Origin: REEB481 sp039796915
GTDB taxonomy: Bacteria > Bacteroidota > Bacteroidia > NS11-12g > UBA955
Assembly: GCA_039796915.1 (NCBI GenBank)
Contig: JBDKIU010000235.1
Span: forward strand, 1 to 10,327
Length of the DNA stretch: 10,327 nucleotides
Reading direction: 5' to 3'
The notes beneath the pieces are model-generated. The model was given only the letters and a program-made list of their open reading frames with translations. It ran no database searches and had not been told where the DNA came from. The position numbers and the translations under genes were made by a program. Positions within the stretch are counted from its first letter, which is position 1. The number at the start of each line of letters is the position of its first letter. Below, in pieces: positions 1 to 5,982 of this stretch.

Positions 1-831
1 CAGTCCTGCCAAACGCTCCCCGCGAAACCTTCCGGTAAAATAGCCGCGGGCTGCATCACCTCCGTACGCAGGCAAATCAAAAAAAGGCACCCTGCCGCTG
101 GCCGTTTGTGCGTAGAAGCGGATGGCCATGGTTTGTTTCTTTTTGGTGAAGAACCACCGGCTGTCCAGCTTGTGCGTAACATAATGCACACCCGTTCCTG
201 TTCGCTGCACGCCGCCCTGCCAGCGCAAGAGCATTCCTTTGGTGGCGTTGAGCAAATTGTCGCGGCTGTCGTGGCTGCCAATCAGCGAAATACCCAGAAC
301 CCTGGCGGCTTGAAGTCCGTTCCAAATTCCGGAATCGCCTTCCATGTAACTTAGTTTTTGCATGGAAGCATACCTCAGTGCGGTGCCGGCGAACAGTTTT
401 CGGGAGCCTGTCTGCTTCAGATATTCAGCCTGAACTTCTGTTTTTTGGGCCTGATAGCGCGTAAATGCTGCCTGAGGAGTTGTGGCCCCGGGCCGCCAGT
501 AATAATCGGGATAACGCGCTGTAAGGATGTTTCCTGAACTGAAACCGCGGTCTCTTCCAAAGTAATAATCCCAGGAAGCGCTGAGTATGCGCTGACGGTT
601 TTGGGTGAAGTTGACTTCCATTTTTGCCGCCGACAAACGGTGTTTGGGGCTGATTTGGAAGGGCATCATCACCACGGCGCCGACATAAAAACGTGTTTCC
701 GGAGCATATCCCAGCGTTGGAACGGGCAGCACATGAAAGTGCCGCGTGCTGTCGGCAGCCAACGCCGGTACGCAGCACTGCACCGCAAGAAGAGAAATCA
801 GCAGCAAGCTTTTCAGCCTACGGGCAGCCAT
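1..831 (-). CDS. BamA/TamA-family (Omp85) outer-membrane beta-barrel protein without POTRA domains, 3' end cut by window edge
   Basis: An open frame of 277 codons runs from ATG at 831 to the left edge without a stop; the C-terminal part of the barrel is missing. Residues 1-26 form a signal peptide (RRLKSLLLISLLAV, then an ALA cleavage site before ADS). The mature protein starts almost at once with barrel-like sequence (PVPTLGYAPETRFYVGAVVM, residues 36-55), leaving no room for POTRA domains. Two stretches are typical of the Omp85/surface-antigen (D15) barrel: DSRDNLLNATKGM near residues 188-200, and GGDAARGYFTGRFR at about 257-270, whose RGY..GRFR is the signature of strand and loop 6. Family members of this short type are outer-membrane proteins of uncertain substrate; a role in lipid or protein export or membrane insertion is inference. 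The start lies inside the preceding gene, whose stop is at 813-815, so translation is probably coupled. The ATG is the only candidate that gives a good signal peptide. Confidence 0.82.
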   Translation of the reverse strand, partial: MAARRLKSLLLISLLAVQCCVPALAADSTRHFHVLPVPTLGYAPETRFYVGAVVMMPFQISPKHRLSAAKMEVNFTQNRQRILSASWDYYFGRDRGFSSGNILTARYPDYYWRPGATTPQAAFTRYQAQKTEVQAEYLKQTGSRKLFAGTALRYASMQKLSYMEGDSGIWNGLQAARVLGISLIGSHDSRDNLLNATKGMLLRWQGGVQRTGTGVHYVTHKLDSRWFFTKKKQTMAIRFYAQTASGRVPFFDLPAYGGDAARGYFTGRFRGERLAGL

Positions 832-1448
832 ACATCCGCCTTGGCCTTCCCTTCAGAAATGCGGAACAGCATCGTTTTGATAAAGTCAGCCCGTTTTAAG
901 CCCGCATCGCTAAGCATCTGTTCCACACCGCGCTCACCGGCTGTGACCAGGTGGAACAAATCCAGTGTCCATTGATGTTCACGCAGGAAACGCAATTTTA
1001 ATTCCGTCGGGCTCCCTTCTACCATCAGCTGAGCCCAGGCGGTGTCGCGGTTCACCTCGATGTTCACCAATTCGGTTCCTGTTTGTCCAACATTGCCAAT
1101 CATGCCGGAATTGATGGCGTATTCCAGCAATGAAGTTCCGGTCATCACCCTGATTTCCGAATGTGGTACGCGTACACGCAGGGTTAATACCAGCAGCTGA
1201 CGCATCACGCCCTGCGACGAAAGCTGTAGTGAATCGGCGAAGCGGGCCAGGTGCAATACAGAATCGTAGAAGCTGAAGGAGTTGCGGCTGAAATAGCGAA
1301 GTGCAGCAGCGGCATTTTTTGCGCCAATGGCTTCCTGGTATTGACGGAAGCAGGTATTTATCGCGGCTGCATCGTCCTGCGCCTTTAAGGTCGTTGGACG
1401 CACTCCTGAGCCCGCAACAAGCAACAGTAAAAGCAAGAATCGTTTCAT
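813..1448 (-). CDS. Small exported protein, possibly NTF2-like fold; function unknown
   Basis: This 211-residue protein begins MKRFLLLLLLVAGSG, a clear signal peptide with likely cleavage around LKAQ (residues 21-24), so it should be periplasmic or surface-associated. There is no cysteine lipobox. I chose ATG at 1448; an in-frame TTG at 1460 would add four residues (MQLR) ahead of the signal peptide and is less likely. Residues 25-60 (AAAINTCFRQYQEAIGAKNA, then ALRYFSRNSFSFYDS) resemble the first helices and strand of NTF2/SnoaL-like domains. The segments NIEVNRDTAWAQLMVEG and LKLRFLREHQWTLDLFHL look like the later antiparallel strands of such a fold, ending in the usual W.ld.f pattern. This fold call rests on pattern only. 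The gene starts 23 bases after the pgk stop and its last 19 bases overlap the start of the Omp85 gene, so it probably works with that barrel protein or is at least translated with it. No catalytic motif is visible. Confidence 0.8.
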   Translation of the reverse strand: MKRFLLLLLLVAGSGVRPTTLKAQDDAAAINTCFRQYQEAIGAKNAAAALRYFSRNSFSFYDSVLHLARFADSLQLSSQGVMRQLLVLTLRVRVPHSEIRVMTGTSLLEYAINSGMIGNVGQTGTELVNIEVNRDTAWAQLMVEGSPTELKLRFLREHQWTLDLFHLVTAGERGVEQMLSDAGLKRADFIKTMLFRISEGKAKADVWLPVG

Positions 1449-1471
1449 GCGTAACTGCAATGGAACCTGGT

Positions 1472-2680
1472 TCAGCCCGCCTGTTGTTCTTCCAGAACAG
1501 CAGCGATGCCGGGAAGCACTTTGCCTTCAAAGTATTCCAGCAATGCGCCTCCGCCGGTGCTGACATAGCTAACACGGTCTGCCAGTCCGAATTTGTGGAT
1601 GGCCGCTGCGCTGTCACCTCCGCCAATCAAGGTAAAACTTCCGGCATCAGTGGCTTGTGCAACAGTTTCTGCCACGGTTTTGGTTCCCTGAGCGAAGTTG
1701 CTCATTTCAAAAACGCCCATTGGGCCGTTCCACAGCACTGTTTTGCTGTCCAGAATAACCTGGCGGTAGGCTGCGGAAGCGTCCGCTCCGATATCGAGGC
1801 CCATCCAGCCATCAGGAATGCTGTTGCTGGGTGCGTTTTGGATTTGCGCATCATTGCTAAATGCATCGGCGCAAATGCTGTCTGCGGGAAGCAGGATACG
1901 TACATTTTTTTCCGCTGCGCGGGCAAGGATTTCCCGGCAGGTATCAAGTCGTTCAGTTTCGCACAGGCTGCTGCCTATGGCGCCGCCCTGTGCCTTGAAG
2001 AAGGTATAAGCCATTCCGCCGCCAATCAGGATGTTATCGGCAATATTGAGCAGGTTTTCTACAATCAGGATTTTATCGCTCACCTTAGCACCGCCCACAA
2101 TGGCAGTAAAGGGACGGGCAGGTTGTTCCAGCACTTTTTTGGCATTGGCGATTTCAGCGGCCATCACATAGCCGAAGCATTTCTTTCCTGGGAAAAACTG
2201 CGCCATCACTGCGGTGGAAGCATGTGCACGATGGGCTGTTCCAAAGGCGTCGTTGATGTAAAAATCGCCCAGGGCTGCCAGTTTGCGTGAAAACTCGAGG
2301 TCGCCTTTTTCTTCTTCTTTGTAGAAGCGCAGGTTTTCCAGCAGCAGCACTTCGCCGGCTTTCAAATCCGCTGCCATGGCCATGGCATCACTGCCGATGC
2401 AATCGGAGGCGAAATGCACGGGAACGCCGCCCAGCAGGCTGGAGAGCCTTTCTTTCACATGGATGAGCGAGAATTTTTCCTCCGGACCATTTTTGGGCCT
2501 GCCGAGGTGGCTCATCACGATCAGGGAACCGCCGTCAGACAGTACTTTTTTCAGGGTCGGGATGGCCGCGGCAATGCGGCTGTCGTCGGTAATTTGAAAG
2601 GATGCATCCAGCGGAACGTTGAAATCTACGCGGATGAGGGCCTTGCGGCCGGCAAAGCTGAATTGGTCAACGGTTTTCAC
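1472..2680 (-). CDS. pgk: Phosphoglycerate kinase
   Basis: Cytoplasmic glycolytic enzyme that transfers the acyl phosphate of 1,3-bisphosphoglycerate to ADP, making ATP and 3-phosphoglycerate (reversible in gluconeogenesis). The 402-residue length is normal for bacterial PGK. The N-domain shows RVDFNVP (17-23), the substrate-binding Arg35 in TDDSR, SHLGRP (57-62), LLENLRF (113-119) and DAFGTAHRAHAS (144-155), which together form the basic patch that holds the triose substrate. The C-domain shows GGAKVSDK (196-203), GGGMA (220-224), WNGPMGVFE (317-325, with the nucleotide-binding Glu325), GGGDSAA (353-359) and STGGGALLEY (374-383). All key residues appear intact. Translation starts at GTG: the codons after it match the usual MKTVDdF.f N-terminus of the family, and no ATG lies near. 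The gene follows the VWA-protein gene by 23 bases and has its own candidate promoter in that gap. It is an unusual housekeeping gene among envelope genes. Confidence 0.98.
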   Translation of the reverse strand: MKTVDQFSFAGRKALIRVDFNVPLDASFQITDDSRIAAAIPTLKKVLSDGGSLIVMSHLGRPKNGPEEKFSLIHVKERLSSLLGGVPVHFASDCIGSDAMAMAADLKAGEVLLLENLRFYKEEEKGDLEFSRKLAALGDFYINDAFGTAHRAHASTAVMAQFFPGKKCFGYVMAAEIANAKKVLEQPARPFTAIVGGAKVSDKILIVENLLNIADNILIGGGMAYTFFKAQGGAIGSSLCETERLDTCREILARAAEKNVRILLPADSICADAFSNDAQIQNAPSNSIPDGWMGLDIGADASAAYRQVILDSKTVLWNGPMGVFEMSNFAQGTKTVAETVAQATDAGSFTLIGGGDSAAAIHKFGLADRVSYVSTGGGALLEYFEGKVLPGIAAVLEEQQAG

Positions 2681-2684
2681 GTGG

Positions 2685-2692
2685 CAAAGGTA
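2685..2692 (-). promoter_or_regulatory. Candidate Bacteroidota -7 promoter element before pgk
   Basis: Read on the minus strand this is TACCTTTG, an exact match to the TAnnTTTG -7 consensus known from Bacteroidota sigma-ABfr promoters. Only four bases (CCAC) separate it from the GTG start of pgk, so transcription would begin at or next to the start codon and give a leaderless message. I see no good TTG/TTTG element about 20 bases upstream, which weakens the call. The element lies in the short gap between the VWA gene and pgk. Confidence 0.45.
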
Positions 2693-2703
2693 CGGCGCAG
2701 GGC

Positions 2704-4074
2704 TTACCTCAGGTCACGTTTCACATAGGAAAGGGTGAACTTCTGATTTCTGTACTCAAAAACGCGGTTGCCTACCGTAAGCAGTTGTCCTTCGCGGGCC
2801 TTAGCCAGGTCAAACCAGGCTCCGCCCGGAAACATGAGTTTGCCTCCTGTTCTGCGTGCAATGTCCACCATGTGCGGATTGATGGAGTTATTGATGCCGC
2901 ACAGCAACACATTCACGGGTTTCTTTACCTTGGTGATGAGCCGAATATCCTTCACCGGCGCCTGATTGTCGGCAATCATCAGCACGGTATCGGCCAGCGG
3001 ATAAACTTCTATGGCTTTGAGGATGGCTTCGACGTTGTTTTCGGCCAGATCGCCACCGGTTCCTTTGCCCATGGCGCGGTAAAGCACCGATTTCAAGGTG
3101 TCTAAATCCGTGTTTTGCACCACATATAATCCGCCTGTTTTTCCGGGAACCTTCCATTCATCGGGCATATTATCGCCGTCGTTAAAAAACACAAAACGAC
3201 CTTCCTGCATGAATTGTGGTTTCAGTTGCAGCCACAGCAAAACCTGTATGGTAAAGGGCGACATGCTTCCGGTTACATCCTGAACCAGTGCGTATTTTTT
3301 GAGTGATTTGATTTTGTTCAGGGTGTTTAAAACCATCGTGTCGGGAATGGTTTTCGCATCAAAGGTTTTGGTATGAACATCATAACCGCCGGTGCGGCTG
3401 CGTTCGATGCTGTCTTTCACCACCTTCATTTCCGCCTTGCGGAACCAAATACTTTTATGTTCGAAGCGCAGGCCTTGTTTCAGTTTTGTTTTGCTGCGCG
3501 GCAAATACAATCCTGTCGGCACTTTTCTTTTTTTGATTTTGTAATCGATGTGCAGCGGAACATGGTATTGCGTATCGCGCACCAGGCTCAGTACATATTC
3601 CATGTTGCTGATTTCCTGGGCTGTTTCTTTGGAAGGTGAAACATCTGCGGTGATTACTACAAAGCCATGAAAGCAACGCGCAGCATTGTCGCGGGTGATG
3701 GCGTTTCGCTGTTCCAGGATTTCCCATTCAATGCCCGGCTTGTTCAGGATTCCCGGCAGTTTTTTTTCCAGGGCTTCAAAGCGTCGTCTGTTCAACTCCG
3801 GCTGGTCAAAGTCTTCCAGTTCTTTGAAGCGCGTGTACACCAGTTTTATACCCACAATGCTGTCCAGATGGAGTTTTTTGAAATCGGCGGGGTTGGTGAA
3901 GTTGGAAGCCGCAAACTCCATGTGCAGCAGTCGGGTTCCGGCAGGAAGTTTATCGGTGCTCAGCTCCCCAACAATGCCCGGTTTCAGGGCCATCAATGCT
4001 TCCAGCCCCGTTTTTTGGGCGATGCCAGACCTTGAAATCAGGCAAAAGATGATTCCAAAGAATAATCGCTGCAT
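2704..4074 (-). CDS. Secreted VWA-like (MIDAS) protein with DVTGSM motif, Bacteroidota-type, function unknown
   Basis: 456 residues starting MQRLFFGIIFCLISRSGIAQ, a signal peptide with cleavage after about residue 20, so the protein is exported. The open frame extends upstream to 4152, but those extra 26 residues are not signal-like and I reject them. The C-terminal half is a von Willebrand A-like domain: a hydrophobic strand leads into DVTGSM (266-271), the metal-ion-dependent adhesion site (DxTxS form of DxSxS). It is followed by FVFFNDGDNMPDEWK, then GKGTGGDLAENNVEAIL (about 336-352, with the likely MIDAS Thr and the GGD.aEN pattern), and a strand ending in IADN (Asp369), then VKDIRLI and VNVLLCGINN. 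I recognise this as a family common in Bacteroidota and usually annotated as hypothetical or VWA. The N-terminal half (21-250) has no domain I can name; it is basic and includes a long K/R-rich stretch around 178-206. A role in ligand binding or envelope assembly is inference. Confidence 0.85.
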   Translation of the reverse strand: MQRLFFGIIFCLISRSGIAQKTGLEALMALKPGIVGELSTDKLPAGTRLLHMEFAASNFTNPADFKKLHLDSIVGIKLVYTRFKELEDFDQPELNRRRFEALEKKLPGILNKPGIEWEILEQRNAITRDNAARCFHGFVVITADVSPSKETAQEISNMEYVLSLVRDTQYHVPLHIDYKIKKRKVPTGLYLPRSKTKLKQGLRFEHKSIWFRKAEMKVVKDSIERSRTGGYDVHTKTFDAKTIPDTMVLNTLNKIKSLKKYALVQDVTGSMSPFTIQVLLWLQLKPQFMQEGRFVFFNDGDNMPDEWKVPGKTGGLYVVQNTDLDTLKSVLYRAMGKGTGGDLAENNVEAILKAIEVYPLADTVLMIADNQAPVKDIRLITKVKKPVNVLLCGINNSINPHMVDIARRTGGKLMFPGGAWFDLAKAREGQLLTVGNRVFEYRNQKFTLSYVKRDLR

Positions 4075-4095
4075 GGGGTGTTTAACGGGATATTG

Positions 4096-4131
4096 CCGGT
4101 TTTTATTCTGAATACAACCTGATAAAACCGG
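4096..4131. repeat. Short inverted repeat in the 5' region of the VWA gene
   Basis: CCGGTTTT (4096-4103) and AAAACCGG (4124-4131) form an 8-base-pair inverted repeat with a 20-base loop. The right arm also overlaps a perfect 10-base palindrome, AAACCGGTTT (4125-4134). It lies 22-57 bases ahead of the VWA start codon, downstream of the candidate promoter, so it would sit in the untranslated leader. It could be a protein-binding site, a leader hairpin, or chance. There is no T-run, so it is not a typical terminator. Confidence 0.35.
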
Positions 4132-4141
4132 TTTGTTGCTG

Positions 4142-4172
4142 CAAAATAGCACTAAAAACCGAAGACGGGCAA
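4142..4172 (-). promoter_or_regulatory. Weak candidate promoter for the VWA gene
   Basis: On the minus strand a TTG (4170-4172) is followed 21 bases later by TATTTTG (4142-4148). This is close to the Bacteroidota pattern TTTG, 19-21 bases, TAnnTTTG, although the downstream element is one base short of consensus. Transcription would start near 4136 and leave a leader of about 60 bases that carries the inverted repeat described separately. The 127-base gap (4075-4201) is the largest in the minus-strand run, which makes a promoter here reasonable. Confidence 0.25.
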
Positions 4173-4201
4173 CGGTATCAAATTTGGCTGCGGCCGCGCG
4201 G

Positions 4202-5170
4202 TCACTTCAATTGTTCCACACGCACATTCAGCCGTTCCCAGAAGCGCGGTGCATATACAAAAACGTCGTCGGATGTAAAGGGTACATTGTCCATACCCGC
4301 ATACATCTGGATGAGGTTTTCATAATCAAAAGTCACCACGGCGCGGATGTTCATTTCTTCACCTTCGGAATAAATAAAATTCAGCGGTTCGTATTTGTTG
4401 CTTCGGATGATCGGTTGTGTGCCAAATCCTCCCATCGGGCTGTCTTTATTATTGCCAACCGGTCGTAATTCAAGGTTATAAATAAAAGTGCTGTCGGTAT
4501 TTCCGAACACATAATTGGATGGCATTTCACCCGGCGCCGTGCCAAACAACGGATCGATGAACGGGTAATGGTCGCTATTCAACTGGAGACCGGTTTGTGC
4601 AGGCCCGCCGTTGTTAAGGGTGTAATTAAATTCATTCACGAATTGATGCAGCTTCACGCCCTGGTAACCCGAGGGCAGTTGCAGTCCCTGAAAAAACCAT
4701 TTCAAATCCCAGTAGAAATAATCGAAACGCACCTGCTTGCCGGTAACTTTTCGGTCGGTGGTATTGGCCCAGTAAATTTTGGGTTGCAGTTCAATTTGCT
4801 GACCATCTGAAAAAACAGCATAGCGCAGTGGGTCATCCACAGGTGAATTGTTGTCAATGAGTTCCATGAGTACCGCATCCTGACTTTTCCATACATCCTG
4901 AAAGCGGATGGTGTTGAATTTGCCTTTGAACAGGGTTGGTGTAATACTTCCGATATACGTTCCGAACTGCGTGTATTTCGCTGTGTCGGCCTGCGGCGGA
5001 CCCGGAACGGTATCGGCGCCCGTGTAGGTGAAATTAGCTCGGATGGAAGTGGTGTTTTTACCTCTATCTTTTTTACATGATTCCAGACCATATAAAACAA
5101 GCGCAGCGGTTAAAGGAAAGAGCAGGAGCTGTTTGTAGGATTTCATGAGGGTGAGCAATGGTTTTTTCAT
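4202..5170 (-). CDS. Putative lipoprotein of unknown family
   Basis: 322 residues. The N-terminus has a positively charged stretch, a hydrophobic core (LLLFPLTAALVLYG) and a lipobox LESC with Cys32, followed by KKDRGKN; this is a type II signal peptide, so the mature protein is a lipid-anchored envelope protein. I use ATG at 5170 (ATGAAAAAA after AT-rich sequence). An in-frame ATG at 5146 gives an equally good, shorter signal peptide (MKSYKQLLLF) and may be the true start. The mature part is rich in aromatic residues and predicted strands, for example VRFDYFYWDLKWFFQG (147-162), FIYNLELRPVG (229-239) and NIRAVVTFDYENLIQMYAG (274-292), and ends DDVFVYAPRFWERLNVRVEQ. It looks like a beta-rich extracytoplasmic protein. 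I do not recognise the family and see no catalytic motif. It stands 83 bases after bshB1 and 127 bases before the VWA gene, so it may be transcribed alone or with either neighbour. Confidence 0.8.
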   Translation of the reverse strand: MKKPLLTLMKSYKQLLLFPLTAALVLYGLESCKKDRGKNTTSIRANFTYTGADTVPGPPQADTAKYTQFGTYIGSITPTLFKGKFNTIRFQDVWKSQDAVLMELIDNNSPVDDPLRYAVFSDGQQIELQPKIYWANTTDRKVTGKQVRFDYFYWDLKWFFQGLQLPSGYQGVKLHQFVNEFNYTLNNGGPAQTGLQLNSDHYPFIDPLFGTAPGEMPSNYVFGNTDSTFIYNLELRPVGNNKDSPMGGFGTQPIIRSNKYEPLNFIYSEGEEMNIRAVVTFDYENLIQMYAGMDNVPFTSDDVFVYAPRFWERLNVRVEQLK

Positions 5171-5253
5171 GAATTTAATGACGTGAAAAACGCCAAAGCC
5201 CCTTCATAACAGGCTGACCGCAGCCGTGATTTTCTATGATATTGAAAAATGCC
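5171..5253. other. Short intergenic gap between bshB1 and the lipoprotein gene
   Basis: This 83-base gap contains a five-base-pair hairpin (GGCTG at 5212-5216, CAGCC at 5221-5225, loop ACCG). On the minus strand it is not followed by a T-run, so it is a poor terminator for bshB1. No convincing promoter element for the lipoprotein gene was found, and read-through from bshB1 is possible. Confidence 0.3.
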
Positions 5254-5982
5254 TCAGGAAAGGTCCATCAGGCTGTGTACCATAGGTGCACGCTGGGCAT
5301 GAAAACCTTCAGCAAATTCAACACCTGAAACACGTCCCATTTCACGTGCACGTGCTTCCAGGAAGTGGATGAATTCTTTTCCTGAAATCGGGGTTTGCGG
5401 TTCGTTGGCGTCGGGGTTATGAAACTGCGTGGTAAAGGCTTTAATGGCTTGCATTTTCCCTTCCCAAAAAGGTGTGATGTCCACCACAAAATCGGGTTTG
5501 GCATGTCGATCCTGGATGTAATGAAATACCTGATTGGGGCGCCAGGGTTCCTGTACTTCATCTTCCATCCATGTTTCTATGCGGCGTAAACCTGCCAGAA
5601 AACAAGAGCGGGCAACCAATTCGGCAGCGCGGCCATGGTCGGGATGCCGGTCAGAAAGTGCATTGGCAAGCACCACACGGGGCCGGTATTTACGGATGAT
5701 TTTGATGATGGCGAGCTGATGCTCACGGTCGTTGGTAAAAAATCCGTCGGCAAAGCCAAGGTTTTCACGGGCACTTAAGCCAAGAATTTTCGCGGCTGCA
5801 GCAGCTTCAACAGCGCGGGTTTCTGCATTTCCGCGTGTGCCAAGTTCGCCGGCTGTCAGGTCAATGATGCCAATGCGGTGGCCCAGCGATTGTTGCTTCA
5901 GCAGGGTGCCGGCGGCGCTCAGTTCCACATCGTCCGGATGGGCGCCGAAGGCAAGGATGTCAAGGTTCAACGCTGCTGCCAT
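5254..5982 (-). CDS. bshB1: Bacillithiol biosynthesis deacetylase BshB1
   Basis: Zinc-dependent PIG-L/LmbE-family deacetylase that removes the acetyl group from N-acetylglucosaminyl-L-malate, the second step of bacillithiol synthesis in the cytoplasm (after BshA, before BshC). The 242-residue length is normal. The zinc site is visible: AHPDDVE (14-20, ligands His15 and Asp18) and HPDH (113-116, ligand His116). Further BshB1-specific stretches are GELGTRG (45-51), ENLGFADGFF (73-82), LSGLRRIE-like AGLRRIE, HYIQDR, KPDFVVDI and NEPQTPIS. This set matches Bacteroidota BshB1 closely and separates it from general LmbE proteins. ATG at 5982 gives MAAALNLDILAFGAHPDD; the frame stays open upstream inside the QC gene, but that extension is not homologous. 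The start lies 16 bases inside the end of the QC gene, which suggests translational coupling. bshA and bshC are not in the window. Confidence 0.96.
   Translation of the reverse strand: MAAALNLDILAFGAHPDDVELSAAGTLLKQQSLGHRIGIIDLTAGELGTRGNAETRAVEAAAAAKILGLSARENLGFADGFFTNDREHQLAIIKIIRKYRPRVVLANALSDRHPDHGRAAELVARSCFLAGLRRIETWMEDEVQEPWRPNQVFHYIQDRHAKPDFVVDITPFWEGKMQAIKAFTTQFHNPDANEPQTPISGKEFIHFLEARAREMGRVSGVEFAEGFHAQRAPMVHSLMDLS

Noticed and set aside
425..778. Minus-strand open frame of 117 codons within the left-edge gene
   Set aside because: It is in a different frame from the Omp85 barrel gene, which shows a signal peptide and family motifs throughout.
979..1626. Minus-strand open frame of 215 codons across the pgk 3' end and the small exported protein gene
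   Set aside because: It overlaps both genes in a different frame, has no signal peptide or known domain, and has a composition typical of an out-of-frame read.
1301..2290. Long plus-strand open frame (329 codons) opposite pgk and the small exported protein gene
   Set aside because: It is antisense to two well-supported genes, spans their junction, has no recognisable domain or signal, and is explained by codon bias of the opposite strand.
4075..4152. N-terminal extension of the VWA protein
   Set aside because: The extra 26 residues precede a good signal peptide starting at the ATG at 4074, and the region shows promoter-like and inverted-repeat features instead.
5212..5225. Hairpin after bshB1 as a rho-independent terminator
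   Set aside because: The stem is only five base pairs and no T-run follows on the minus strand.
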